DNA of 64,000 nucleotides, taken from Cephalotus follicularis. Its lineage: Eukaryota > Streptophyta > Magnoliopsida > Oxalidales > Cephalotaceae. Below the pieces are notes generated by a model. It did not search any database, was not told the DNA's origin, and saw only the letters and a program-made list of their open reading frames with translations. Both the position numbers and the translations under genes were made by a program. Below, piece after piece: positions 34,376 to 46,288 of the stretch; within the stretch, counting starts at the first letter, position 1; every line of letters starts with the position of its first letter. The stretch covers positions 62,001 through 126,000 of the forward strand of contig BDDD01000570.1 in assembly GCA_001972305.1 (NCBI GenBank). The letters run 5' to 3'.

Positions 34376-35085
34376 AGGACTTATCCATAACACCTCTTGT
34401 TCTGGCCAGGAAAAAATGTCTTGGTTCTAATCTTGGAACATTATCAATCGATCCCAGATGTTAGTTTTAAGATGGGTATCTTGACTGACTTCCCACGTCT
34501 TTCTCCACCGAGTAATACTTCCTCTAACTGATCCACCGTTCTCCCTCGGTACTTTGAATCCTTCTTGGAAGCTTGAGTTTCTATTGGGAGGACCTTCTTT
34601 ACGATCTTTAAATATGTGAAGTAACACTCCATGGCCGCTGATTGGTCTCCTTGGGCCTCACATACTCCTCCTGGAATAAAAAAAATTAATCTTTAGACGT
34701 GGGATCGAGACTATAGCTTTTAGTGCCGCTAGGATGACCAACCAAGAATTACATTGTAAGTAGGTGTCCTCTTAACGACAAGAAAACTAATGAAAATGGT
34801 CAACTAGAATGAGTCCCTTCCTATCATCATCAGCAAAATGATCACCCCTTTTGGATGCAATGTGTCCATGGTGAAGCTGACCAGAGGAGATTGGACCTGC
34901 TTTATATCATCTTGGTTGAGTTTCATGCAGGTGAAGGCATCGAATGACAGGACATCTGTCGAACTCCCGCTGTCTACTAACACTCGTTTCACAGTATGGT
35001 TGGCGATTTGCACACTTATCACTAATGGGTCTTCATGCGAAGTTCTTATCCCACCTAGATCAATATTCGAGAACGAGATGATCAA
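34376..35085 (-). pseudogene. TE7 protease and protease-RT linker
   Basis: Protease with DLGGIRTSHEDPLVISVQIA, active site VLVDSGSSTDVLSFDAF (DSG intact) and FTMDTLHPKGVI. A frameshift near 34800 is followed by the linker TYNVILG, then GGVCEAQGDQ.AAMECYF (family: GVGEVRGDQKxARECY) to about 34560. DIFSWPEQE near 34400 corresponds to the D(V/I)FAW motif that opens RT in Tat elements. Nothing of RT follows. Confidence 0.75.
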
Positions 35086-35117
35086 CTTGGATTTTGATCA
35101 CTTTGGGAGTTGCTCCA

Positions 35118-36548
35118 TCACCAAATTTTCTCTGGCATATCTCCTTCGTGATGAACTGCTTTCTCCCCAGAGGCCAATTCTCCTGCTATCACATGTATAG
35201 TTCCCCCAATAATTTTTGTTCTCATTAATCTGAGATGGCTCCCGGTTTTCTTCTTCCAACTTCTTCTCCTCTGAATGATTATGATTAACTGGGGTTCTAA
35301 GATCTCAGTCGTCGACATACCTACCGAGGTTTCCCTGTTGTATCAGCTTTTTTAACTCATCTTTGAGGGGTCGGCATTCGTTGGGGGAGTGCCCATGATC
35401 ATGGTGGAATTCACACCAGTGGAATGATACAGCTTATCGTTTAGCCTAACCTTTTCTATCATCCTGAGTGCTACAATAGTCCCGACCTCCTCTTTGGTCT
35501 CGACAACCTTTATCAACTCGTCCTCTTCCTCTTTCCCTTTGTTGGCTATTATTCCCTTAGGCATTTATATTGTTATATCATCTGGATGAGATGGTATCTT
35601 TCAAGTTTATGTACCCCTCTGCTCTAGCTAAGAATTCAGACAGAGTTTTGGTCTTCCTCTTCATTAAAGATACAAAGAACCTTTTTGGTTTCAAGCCATT
35701 TACGATTGCCATTATTATTAGGGCCTCATCAAGATATTAGATCTGAACAGCCTCTGACCGAATCCCGAAGGGATTTTCCCCTCCTCTGCTTCGTCATGAA
35801 TAGATTTATGGTGGTTTTATCTGCCTCCTACTGTTGATGAAGTAAGTGAAGAATTGTCTACTCAACTCCTTGAAGGATGAGATGGACTAGGGTGGCAGAG
35901 TCCCAAACCATGACCTAGTGGGTCCTTTAAGGGATGCCAAAACAACCGACATTTAATTGCATCTCTCATGCTGTGTATGATCATGAGCCCATCAAAATTG
36001 ACTTTGTAGTCTCTAGGAACCCCCCTCCATCATATCTTTCAAACTGGGGATTTTCAATCCTCTCAATATGGGCTCCTCGGTAAAGGGGTAGTACTATACC
36101 GGAGCAGCTCCTCAGTGTTGAGGTTGTGTTTGTCCTCCTTTCCACTGGGACCCAATCTCTAGAGTGCACTCTTTCTCTTCCTCATTTTAGTGACTTCGCT
36201 TGTGTTCGAGAAATCTTGCCCCTTCATCCCCTTTTTAACGGGATCTTTCTTGTTTTTACAATTCCATTTGCTAGGTGAGGAGCTCCCTTCCTCAGAGTTT
36301 TCCCTCTGAGAAAATATCTCGATTCCAGCTTTTTTCTCCTCTCTATTATTCGCAGATGCCGGGGCTATTCCGGGTATGCCTTCTCCCACCTTCTTCTTCT
36401 CTTTCTCCTTGGGAGGTCGACTTGGACCTCCCAGTTTCAACGGTCGCCTAGGTTGTCCAACGTCATTTTGTATTGGGCTTTGCCTTTGCCCAGGTAGGTC
36501 TAGACCAAACGCTTGGGTGGGCAAGAGCATTTTCTGAGCATTGGTCAC
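35118..36548 (-). pseudogene. TE7 gag remnant
   Basis: An N-terminal Lys/Pro/Glu-rich segment starts at MTNAQKMLLPTQAF (36548-36159). Degraded capsid traces with several stops follow (36158-35580), then an acidic segment MPKGIIANKGKEEEDELIKV (35564-35352). The region is frame-shifted at least three times and has no readable zinc knuckle. Assignment rests mainly on position between the PBS and a clear Tat-type protease. Confidence 0.55.
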
Positions 36549-36824
36549 TGGATGATCTTCTGCCTCTTTCCTTTGTATAGGTCGGTCAAGGTTTGGGCGT
36601 TTCTTGGCTTCTTAACTGGACAAAAAAACTCCTGTTGTGCTGTTGCTAGGTACTGGAAGGATGACCCTGTGGGTCAGCACTCGGATGATTGCTTGTGTTT
36701 GGTTAGTGTGAGGTTCCAGTGGCTGACAGAGTTTTTGAGGTTTTCTTTCTTGGACCTTTTAGTTATTTAACCATAGGGTTAGGTTGGGATGGACAAGGAT
36801 GAGATTGGCCAGCTTCTTATTCTC

Positions 36825-36842
36825 TTCCCACAGACAGCGCCA
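36825..36842 (-). other. TE7 primer binding site (tRNA-Arg type)
   Basis: Minus strand TGGCGCTGTCTGTGGGAA, two bases from the LTR end. Tat/Ogre elements use TGGCGCCGTCTGTGGGAA; one base differs. Confidence 0.85.
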
Positions 36843-36844
36843 AT

Positions 36845-37389
36845 TGTTGATGATGAAATTCGCTAACAATGAATTTGTAAGTTCCTTTCCTTGATGTTGA
36901 ATTGAGATTTGTTGTCGGGTGGTCTACTAGGATTGAAAGTAACCTGAAACCAAAGAAATGTGGTTAGAAGGCAGTATCAAAGTGGTCTCTGGGACTGCCC
37001 TCAGATGGTTGAATCGGAGTTCATCTTTGTGCAAACATTTAGGTGTTTTAGAGGTGTTAGCAGAGATGATATTATCTTGGCCGAGGTGGTTTGTGGTGTG
37101 TGTGCCAGGGTGTTTAAATGATGTGTTGAGAGAGAAAATGTCTAACCGTATTAAATGCTCTAGTTGGGGGTATTTATAGGCGTAGTAATAGCGTTTGAAT
37201 GTCGATTCTGCCCCCACCAGCTATCACTGGATGAGGGCATCTTGATAACTTCCCTGGAATTTAATGTTTATCTCCAAACCTTGATACTTCTACCAAAATC
37301 CGGTGCTGGACCGACCTATCAAATATTCATTTAAGCACTGTCAGGTCTCATTTACGGTGGGCAGTTTGGGAAGATTGTTCAACGAGCTT
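36845..37389 (-). repeat. TE7 5' LTR, part 1
   Basis: From the TG next to the PBS to the AGCTT duplication at the TE8 insertion. The LTR resumes at 39821. Small open frames here are not supported. Confidence 0.65.
37385..37389. repeat. TE8 target-site duplication, left
   Basis: AGCTT before TGTAAGCCCCGAG; partner at 39816-39820. Confidence 0.85.
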
Positions 37390-37561
37390 TGTAAGCCCCG
37401 AGTTTTGTATGTAACTGTTTGTATTATACAATATTGTACAGTATTGTATGATGACGTGGCATGTATATGATATTATCATATTTTCCTTTTGAGGCTATTT
37501 TTGGCTAGTGTGGGTTTAAGCGAACCTAGGGCAAGTTTTTAGGTTTTTCACCTAAGGAAGT

Positions 37562-37570
37562 CTATATATA
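37562..37570 (+). promoter_or_regulatory. TATA-like box of TE8 LTR
   Basis: TCTATATATAGATGG about 170 bp from the LTR start. A GA-rich leader follows at 37615-37670, as in the related LTRs. Confidence 0.5.
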
Positions 37571-38148
37571 GATGGTTCGACTGTTTCATTGTCATTCCAT
37601 TTCTCATTTCACTTTCTAGAAAGATAGTGAGAGAAGGAGTTAGAGAGATAGAGGTCAGAATCAAGTAAGGAAGGAGTCTTTGGATTCGTGGAAGAGTGTA
37701 GAACTTGACGGGAGGATCAGATCAAGGATTCAACAGCCAATCCTTCCAAATCTGCATCTCGACAGTTTTGAGGTAGGTTATACATATATGCTTTGAATTC
37801 ATGCATATTGCTGAATTGAATGACTTATAAGGTTATGGATTTGTAGATCTATGTTAGATAAATGAGTTAGGGTGATTGATATGCTCAATAATAGATTAAA
37901 AAGGAATCTAGAGAGACAATAGAGAGTTTAAGGTTATTGGCCTAATCTCTTCTCTCCATTGTTTATGGATCCACAGGTATGGATCTGAGGATTTAAAGTT
38001 GTTTTGAGTTATAATCGACCACCGGGGCTTACAACTCCCTTGGATTGAGTGTTAAATTGATTTAAATGGATTTGGGTTGAATTAAGAGCTGTTAACAGCA
38101 ATAATTGTCATCCTGCTAAGTCCGAAACCATGGGCGCTTTAACAAAAA

Positions 38149-38340
38149 GCGCAGACGATGTTCTTTGTGCTTGGCTGTCGACACCCGCTCAAACCGTCGA
38201 CGCTTTGCCTAGCGCATGAACTGACGACGCTTTGCTCTATCATCAACGCTTTAGCTTCAGTGCATAAACCGATGATGCTTGGCGTCAAACTGACGGGGCC
38301 TAGCCCTTAATAGTCAACGCTTTCGATGGGACAGTCGGCA
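38149..38340 (+). promoter_or_regulatory. GTCGAC-type words in TE8 LTR leader
   Basis: GCGCAGACGA, TGTCGACACC, CCGTCGACGC, TGACGACGC and CATCAACGC occur at 19-27 bp steps. They lie downstream of the TATA box, as in the TE11 LTR. Confidence 0.45.
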
Positions 38341-38631
38341 CTTATTGCCCTGTTTTCATACAAAATTCAATGTTTTCAATCCCAAACTCTTTTATCCTCA
38401 AATGGGTTCTATGGGAAGCCTCCCTAAGGCTGTGTAGCCTATGGAATCCTTATTTAACACGATTTATCTTCCAAATGGATTTTAAAAAGGGATTCTCTAT
38501 AAATATTTTGATAGTTTATAAACCGTAAGGTCATGGATTATGTTTGAGACTTGACGAGATAACCCATTCCTAATCTCCATCCTGCCATGGAGGTTAGGGA
38601 TGTTTGCCCACATAGTTTGATAGATGTTTGA

Positions 38632-38930
38632 ACTTATGGCACCCACTTTAGGAGTGAACATACAGGTAGACACCCATTGTGATTGGGCCTACGGAGACAC
38701 TATCTTATAAGAGACTAGCATTACCAAAGGATAGAACCTATGGGACCCACTCTATGAGTGAACCTATGGGTAGATACCCATTGTGATTCGACATATGAAG
38801 ATCCAGTAAGCATTACCAGAGGATAGAACCTATGGGATCCACTTTATGGGTGAACCTATGAGTAGACACCGCATTGTGATTGGACCTATGAGGACCCCGT
38901 ATAACCCCGTATGCCCAGTATGACCTTGAC
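38632..38930 (+). repeat. Three ~100-bp tandem repeats in TE8 LTR
   Basis: Units start at 38632, 38736 and 38828, each with AC(C/T)TATGG..., GTGAAC, GTAGA(C/T)ACC and CATTGTGATT. Related but more decayed repeats appear in the TE2 and TE11 LTRs. Confidence 0.75.
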
Positions 38931-39815
38931 TTAAAAAGACTAGCATTAAGGGGGGTTAATTTGGCTAGTGTTATCTTGGCTCTATCGACTACAACACAGA
39001 GAGCATGTAGATAGTGGAGGTACTACATCGTGCTGAAGAGGCAAAGCAGTACTTATACTTGGTGGATTACATATTCCCTTGGATGATTATAGACTGGCTT
39101 TTGGAATGTCTGTAGATCTAGAGTGTATGGATGGTGATTGTTATGATTATGACTTGTTAAGTATGCCACCGCTTAGGGACGGTCAACATACTAAGGTTTT
39201 CCACAATTGGCATTCATGCATTTCACATGCCATGCATATATCTGCTATATCTATACACTTCGTTGCATATAGTATTGCCTACATAGCTGTGTTTTGCACC
39301 CATTCTCAAAATGGGCAGAACATCTAGGGCCGAGGGCAAAGGATGCTTCAAAGTGAGAAGGATCGGACCTCCAAGACAGATCTTGGATAGCAGTTCAGTA
39401 TTGTTCTATCTACCTTACATGAGACTTGGAATGTATAAGAATTAATGTATTACAGGTGTATTGACTTGCCAGCTTGTGGCAGCGCTACACTCATATATGG
39501 AATGTGATGTATTATTTGGGTTTATCCAAGTAAGATTTCAAATGGTTATTTTCGCATGCTTATTGGAGTATTAACTTTTAATTTATAGTATATTTTTGGA
39601 TGTATGCTATGATGTCATGAATGAATTGTATGGATGGTTGCCATGTGTCAGACCGTGGGGTCCTCCCATGGTTTGGTGGGTGGCAGTTTACCCACACTAG
39701 CCAAAAATAGTCACAAAAGGAACATATGATAATATCATATACGTGCCATGCCATCATACAATACTGTACAATATTTCATTATACAAACAGTTACATACAA
39801 AACTCGGGGCTTACA

Positions 39816-39820
39816 AGCTT
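39816..39820. repeat. TE8 target-site duplication, right
   Basis: AGCTT directly after GGGGCTTACA. Confidence 0.85.
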
Positions 39821-40270
39821 CCTAGGCTGGTCTATTGGGGGTGAACATCCGACTGAAGATCTATTCTCGGAAGAGTAACCTCATGTCGGCTAATAGGGAT
39901 GATCTTATCTCGGCTAAAATGAAAGACCTTGTCTTGGTCCAGATGAAATAATCTCAGTCAAGACAACCGGATCAGACATACATGGCTTTAACTTTGGGGA
40001 AGCAAACTGATAATCCTCAACAAGTCCCTCGCTTCCTGAGATTGTAGTCTTTAGATGCAACTTGTGGAGTAGATTAATTTATTGAACACCTAGGTCACTT
40101 TGTTTGGGGACTTCTGTTGATAGGATTTGGGGACTGTGAAGGCAAGAAGTCAACTCTAATTTGTGCCGAGATGGTTGGAGTCGGTCCATTCGAGATGTGC
40201 CATATTAGTAAGGGAACTCGGTAATGTCCGAGATGTTTTGTTAGTCTTCTGACTGAGATGCGCTAAACTA
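39821..40270 (-). repeat. TE7 5' LTR, part 2
   Basis: Continues the LTR after TE8, with repeated CTCGG/CCGAGATG and GTCGGC words. The outer end is not defined; 40270 is an estimate. Confidence 0.45.
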
Positions 40271-42055
40271 GCAAGGGAGCTCGGGTAAAATCAAGATGTT
40301 TTGGGGGTTTTTGACTTAAAATTAACTGATTGATTGGTTAAAACTAAACTAGAAACTAGTTTTATGTTATTTTGGGCATTTTTGACTTAAAACTAGATCT
40401 AAGGATTCTAGGACTGGATAACTAGTTTAGAAGGGTTTAAATATGTTTTTGGACTTACCAAAACCTTTTAAATGACCGGATTTGTAAAATGGAATGGATT
40501 TGAGTAGGATTAAGCAAGAACTACTGGGTTTATTTCCCAACACGTCCATGGCTTCTACCAAGACAATGACATGTTCTTGATTGGGACAAACACTCCCTTG
40601 TCTCGTTTCTTACCACGTCGACTTCTTCCCGCATAAGATTTCGAGTGATTCCTCTCATATTATTACCTCTAATCCCAACTCGACACATCGGCGCATTCCT
40701 TTGTGCGTTGACGTGATACAGGATTGACGTCGACATCTTTCACTTGAAACATCGACGTATTACATTTGAGCCATTGCGAGATTCTTTCACATAAGAGTCA
40801 ACATCCTTACCCAAAGGCATCGACGCTCATGAAACTATTTCAGTAGCTAGAAGGAGTATTGAAAGAAGTCGACTACTTTCTTACTTCTTCTTGTTGGAGT
40901 TCGTCTATGGCTTTCATTGAATGTTTTTCAACTAGTTTTCTTCTAGATGCTTCTCTAGACTCGCAAACATTGTTTTAATACTATTTTAATACAAATTGAT
41001 CATGGATCGATCTTCACTTAAAACTGAACTACTTTACACACCGATAACACCAACTGAATGACTAATTGATTGCTTGATTGAATCTATTAGAACGACCTTA
41101 GTAACGTCTAGTAAGGCATACAAGGCATTGAACTATGTTCAACTGTTCCCTCTGATTAGATAGTTATCCTCCTTATGGCTTTCACTGACTGGTTAACTCT
41201 GGTACATAGTTGCATTTCAATTGCGCTGATCGATAGACAACTATACTTAACTATGTTTCTATTGGGCTAATCCATAAACAGTAAGGACACTTAGTTGTGT
41301 TTTCCTTGGCCTAATCTAGGACAGCTAAGTCAGATCTAACTACGTATTCCTTGGGCTGATCTAGGACATTTAGATCATTATCAAGTCGCGTATCTATTGG
41401 ACTGATCCATAGATGACTAGATCATCTAGCCTACCTTTTCTCAAGGACTTCCTTCCTTGGGTTAGGTGCACTGTACTAATGCTGAAGGTGATAGAGCCCT
41501 ATAGACTGTTTAAGTGTCTTCATCAATCTGTACTGGATTTTCTAATGGATTATTGGGTAGGAATGATTGATTAGATCCTATTCCTATACACTGGTATGGG
41601 ACGGACGTATGAATAGTCACATCCCAATTGGAATTCATGCATTCACCATGACATGCATTCCCACTGTATAAACTGTTCATTCATGAAGCATGGGGACTTT
41701 GCTGCTTGGCCTTTTGGCTTAACCCATCCTTCGCAATTGCGAATTGATATTTTGGTACAGGTCAGACAGACAAAGGTATTGAAGCTATGAGTTTGAAGGA
41801 CTATGAAGGTTTCCTAGCTTGAAGGGCATGAACTGTTATTGTATTTAAAATATATTATCACATTTGGGATTGTAATAACTATGTTGCGGCAGTTTGAACT
41901 GTTAAAGCCTTCTTAATGAATTGTCTATGTTTACTTCAAAAGTTTTTAATTTTCCATAGTTTTTAGACTTAACTAGTACCCAGCCATTGGATTAAGAGAC
42001 TGAATTGGATATAGAATGATATCACGGTCTCGCCCTCCGGGATCGGGGTGTTACA
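40271..42055 (+). repeat. TE9: LTR-type sequence ending at 42055
   Basis: Ends GGGATCGGGGTGTTACA like the TE5 and TE1 LTRs, immediately followed by TE10 coding sequence (CTCTC at 42056-42060). It carries degenerate GTCGAC words (40725-40825) and about four ~60-bp degenerate repeats of TTGG(G)CTGATC(C/T) at 41215-41425. The left end and matching duplication were not found, so it may be a solo LTR or one end of a larger insertion. Confidence 0.5.
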
Positions 42056-42982
42056 CTCTCTATGGCTGAAGCATAGGGAATATGCAACATGCGTTCTCGC
42101 TCATCAAGTGTCTTAAGGAACATTGATTTTGAGAGTCTAATCCCATGGCAGAGAGGTAAGTAACCGCTTTTAGAATTATCCATGATAAATCTCTTTAGTA
42201 CTTTATCTATGTATAAGGATTGGGACAATCCAAGCATCCTACTAGGTCTATGTCCATAGATTGTAATCCCCAAGATGTAGGATCTTTCTCCCAAATCCTT
42301 CATGGAGAAACTGTGGATAACCAACTGTTGATTGTTGTTAGCATACCTACATCATTCTTGATGAATAGTATGTCATCAACATACAGTATCAAGGACGTGA
42401 TTAAACTCCCACTTAACTTTTGGTACAGACACGGTTCATCTTCACTTTTTATGAAATCAAACTCTTTGATCTTTTCATCAAAATAGATGTTCCAACTTCT
42501 TGAAGTTTTGTTCAATCCATAATGGATTTATTGAGCTTGCACACCTTGTTGTCCTCTCCACTGGATATGAAACCCTTAGGTTGGGTCATATAGCTGTCTT
42601 CTTCAATGTGTCCATTGAGGAAGGCATTATTCACATCCATTTACCATATCTCATAGTTATGATGTGTAGCAATATCAAGCAAAATCTGAATGGATTTAAG
42701 TATGGAAAGAGGGGAGAAAGTTTCTTCATAGTCAATCCCTTCTCTTTGTCTGTAGCCTTTGGCTACTAGCCTTGCTTTGAAGATGTTGACCTTCCTATCC
42801 TCTCCAATCTTTCTCTTAAAGAGCCACTTGAACCTTACAGGAACACTTCCATCGAGTGCATCTACCAAGTCCCAGACTTTGTTAGAGTACATGGAGTCCA
42901 TTTCGGATTTCATGGCTTTTAGCAATTCCTCTGAGTCTATATATAATATAGCTCCTTGGTAACTAGTTAGATCTTCATCCAT
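42056..42982 (-). pseudogene. TE10 reverse transcriptase, truncated
   Basis: RT start at 42982: LLKAMKSEMDSMYSNKVWDL, FKWLFKRKIGEDRKV, ARLVAKGYRQREGIDYEETF. After a degraded stretch, SWNIYFDEKIKEFDFIKSED, the catalytic LYVDDILFI (intact YVDD, near 42370), YILGI and HIPYASAIES. It stops at the TE9 junction, where family members continue toward RNase H. RNase H is absent from the window. Confidence 0.85.
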
Positions 42983-43358
42983 AAGTTTTACCTCTTGGGT
43001 TCCCCCAACGGAAAATTCCCATAATATATTTTGGGATCCCTAGGTACTTCACTAGACCTTCTTGGACGTTGTGTGTAAATGGGTTTTACTGTTGCCACAG
43101 GTTCAACTGGTTGGTCATTAACCTGTTGAGTAGATGACATCTTATCTAGTTAACAGTACTCCCTCTATTTCCTTCTGAGAGTAACTCTCTCTAGGAAAAT
43201 AGCGTGTTTTGAGACAAACACTTTGTTCTCATCTGAGTGGTAGAAGTTGTATCCCATAGATTTTCTTGGATAACCTAAAAACTTGCAATTAATCGACCCC
43301 ACCTCCAACTTAGCTACCTTAGCTAGCTTTACATAATCTAAGCATCCTAGATCTTAAA

Positions 43359-44000
43359 CTATTTAAGACAAGGTCTCTTCCTAGTCCATATCTCATATGC
43401 AGTGTTGAGTGTAGATTTTGTTGATGTCCTATTCAACAAGTGGACATTGGTTTTGAGGGCATGTCCCCATGATGACAGTGGTAGATCTGAATGGCTTATC
43501 ATGCTCTGTACTATATAAAATAGGGTATGGTTTCTCTTTTTGCATACACCATTATGTTGTGGTGTACCTAGAGGAGTCCACTGAGAAAGAATCTCATTCT
43601 CCCTAAGATAACCTAGAAATTCATTGGAAAGATATTCGCCTCCACGATCGGATCGTAGAGTTTTAATATACTTTCCAGTTTGTTTCTCTACTTCAAGTTT
43701 GAATTCTTTGAGCCTTTCAAAGGAATCAGAGTTGTGCTTCATCGAGTAGAAGTACCCGTACATTGAAATATCATCAGTACAGGTTATGAAGTAGGAATAA
43801 CCACCTCTTGCCTAAATAGGCACTAGTTCACTCACATCCATGTGTACAATGCCTAGAATTTCTGTAGACCTCTCCCTTTGTCCCATAAAGGGAGATTTGG
43901 TTATTTTTCCTTTGAGACAAGATTAATAGGTTGGTAGCGTTTCACTGTGAGAGATATCAAGATATACCCTCACTAACCAACTTATAGACTCATTTCTCAC
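43359..44000 (-). pseudogene. TE10 integrase
   Basis: The HxxLGH block WHCSLGHTGEK lies at 44000-44030 and KSPFMGQRERSTEILGIVHMD near 43900-43850. The core YIKTLRSDRGGEYLSNEFL carries the second Asp. The third catalytic position reads TPQHNGVCKKRN, where the family has a Glu (NGVAERRN), so it is lost. AYEIWTRKRP near 43380 is the usual end of the core. Several stops are present. Confidence 0.8.
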
Positions 44001-44440
44001 CGGTGTGACCAAGACTACAATGCCAAAGGAATGACTGATTGATGTCATCTCTATTTCTTTTTATTCCCTTTTCAATATCTAATAAATTAACTTGTCTGTC
44101 TAAAATGTACAACCAATTGTTAACAAAACATTCCACATATAAAATATCATTCATATAAAAAGAACAACACATGTCTTCAACAATGCACACAAATTCGTCT
44201 ACCATTAAGGCATAAATAGAAATGATATTCTTCCATAAGAAAGGTACGTGTAAAGTTTTTTCGAGCTCTAGGCTTTTGCTAGTGGGCAACAAAATAAAAC
44301 CAGATACTATAGCTAATGCTTCAACACTTGTTCCATCAGCTATTTTCAGGTCCACTTCACCCTTCTCAAGGGTTCTACTTCCTTGCAGATCCTACACATT
44401 AACACAAATGTGTGAGGAACATCCAGTGTCTATTATCCAA
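43990..44440 (-). pseudogene. TE10 protease
   Basis: The active site WIIDTGCSSHIC near 44440-44405 (DTG intact) is followed after a stop by VDLKIADGTSVEALAIVSGF and LHVPFLWKNIISIYALM. These are the standard copia protease and the start of the integrase leader. Role in family: cleaving the gag-pol polyprotein. Confidence 0.8.
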
Positions 44441-45399
44441 GAAGTAGGATAACTCTTATTAATAGACATATTTACTTGAATCATAAATATTGATGGCTCA
44501 CCTTTTCCTGAGGTTTCCCAATTGAAATCAATAAACTTCTTCTAGTTCCTCTTCTAATGCCCTGCTATGCCGCAGTAAAAACATGAGCCCTTGGGTAACG
44601 GCTCAGTTTGAAAAGTAAAGCCTATATTAGATGCCATAGGTTGAGCCTTGGTATTAGGACTCTATGGCCGCGCATAAGCCTGCACTGCCTTATGCTTTAT
44701 TTGTTTTCCCTTCCCCTAGCCCTTGCCCTTGCCTTTCTCAAAGGCAATCTTTCCCTTTCCCTTATTATGGGAAGTTTGGGATAAGTGCTTAACATATTTG
44801 AACTTGGGGAGATGTATCTCAGTGTCCCTCCACATTTTAAGGAGTTCAACCAAGGTGACTTCCATATCATTCATGTTGAAGTTGATGATAAATTTAGAGT
44901 ATGAGGGAGGAAATGATAAAAGGATAACATCTATGCTGAATTCTGCATCTTGGACAATTTCAAGAGATGCTAGCTACTCGATGCAATTGATCATTTTCAG
45001 ACAATGATCATTAACAAATGCTCTTTCTAGTATCTTTGTGCAGAAAAGCTTTTTGGAGAGCTGATGCCGAGCAGTTCTGATTTTCTCACCATACCACTCT
45101 TGTAGGTGAAGAAAGATAGATCTAGCATCAGTCATATTCTCATGCTGATGTTGCAGATCATAAATCATTGTTGCTATCATGCAGCTTCTGACAATCTCAT
45201 TGTCTTCATTCCATATACGAATGGTCTCGCATTCCTCCTCACTAGCACCCTCCCCAACACTTGTGGGGGTGTTAGCCTCAAGTACATAGTCTTTCATATT
45301 AAGAGTGAGTACCAATCACAGCTTAAGAAGCCAATCCACAAAGTTTTGACTAGTAAGTTTTTTAGTATCCAGTATACCAAAAAGTGGGTTTGGTGCCAT
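44441..45399 (-). pseudogene. TE10 gag
   Basis: Starts at Met 45399 (MAPNPLFGILDTKKLTSQNF). It has one early stop and continues with the gag domain: YVLEANTPTSVG, NEIVRSCMIATMIYDLQHQH, LHLQEWYGEKIRTARHQLSK. A zinc knuckle CFYCGIAGH follows near 44570, with a stop where Trp is expected and C four residues on, so the knuckle is broken. Confidence 0.8.
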
Positions 45400-46288
45400 T
45401 GCAATATCTATTGATATAAAAAAAATAGGAAAAACAGTTAGAATGTTGTTTAATTTATGTTCTTTAAAACATTAAAGATTTGATCTTTAAATTTTTAAGT
45501 ATATACTCCCACTAATTTGAGCAGATTTTAAAACACTCAACTATGGAAGACGGGAAACATATGTTGGCTTCATTATAAAGAGGTTAGATTCACACTTAAC
45601 CTAATCCAAACTAGCAAACCCTAAAACGGAATGAATTTAGTACAAATAAAACCTATTGGCAAGATCACTTTGATCAACACTTTAACATACCATAACAAAA
45701 GCAAAGTTGATAAGACAAAGATAAAAATAAGACTTACTTCAACTTTTCTTTACTCCACCAAGTATTTTCAAACCCTATTTCACTTCAAGGCACTTTCAAT
45801 AGCAAAGGACATGCTATCTTCAAGATGATCCACACCAAGAGAAAAGAAAGAGTGAGTGTATGGGAGAGAGATAAATTTTTGGCCCAATGAGAAAAAGAAC
45901 CAAGGAACATATGCTAGTCTCTAATGCCTTAGCTTCCTTTTTTCGTATGGTGAAACGAACTCTTAAGTCTTAACTCACAATACACTTCCTTAATATATTA
46001 AGTGATGGTCAAAGCTTACTACCTTATGACTCGACCAAGTCAAAGGTAAATAAGTCATGAGAATAGACAATATGATTAATCTCATTAATCATGTAGCTTA
46101 TCTCATAAGCTAATTCAATTAAACAAATCGCATTACTATAATTAATTAATTCTTTAATTAATTATCTCTCTTCAATTCTCTTTCATTCTCACACTTGTAT
46201 TGTGCTTGACTCTATGGGTTCATAATTACAGTGGACATATGATTAATCATAACACTTATGATTGCCCAATAAGTCATTCCTAATTACA
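45400..46288 (-). repeat. Putative TE10 leader and 5' LTR
   Basis: Non-coding sequence upstream of gag. A possible LTR start on the minus strand is TGTAATTAGGAATGAC at 46288, next to the TE11 LTR end. No PBS was found, so the LTR/leader boundary is undefined. Confidence 0.35.

Larger units (their letters stand above)
34376..36842 (-). mobile_element. TE7: truncated Tat/Ogre-like gypsy element, internal part
   Basis: Minus-strand element with a tRNA-Arg-type PBS, gag, protease and the linker to RT. It is cut off just before RT motifs at about 34375. Its 5' LTR begins at 36845 and is interrupted by TE8. Confidence 0.75.
37390..39815 (+). mobile_element. TE8: LTR flanked by its own inverted U3 end
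   Basis: Starts TGTAAGCCCCGAGTTTTGTA and ends with the reverse complement of the same words. The first 126 bp (37390-37515) and the last 126 bp (39690-39815) are inverted copies with about nine mismatches by eye. Between them, 37516-39685 is the rest of a Tekay-type LTR, matching TE2 and TE11 in reverse. It ends GGTTTGGTGGGTGGCA, followed by four bases and then the inverted segment. A 5-bp duplication AGCTT brackets the whole unit. Confidence 0.75.
42056..45399 (-). mobile_element. TE10: decayed Ty1/copia element, internal part
   Basis: Gag, protease, integrase and RT in copia order (integrase before RT) on the minus strand, heavily interrupted by stops. It is cut off within RT by TE9 at 42055. 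The lineage within copia is not certain. Confidence 0.85.

Noticed and set aside
39079..39327. 82-codon + ORF as a host gene
   Set aside because: Lies in the TE8 LTR; no family match, and the frame is not kept in related LTRs.
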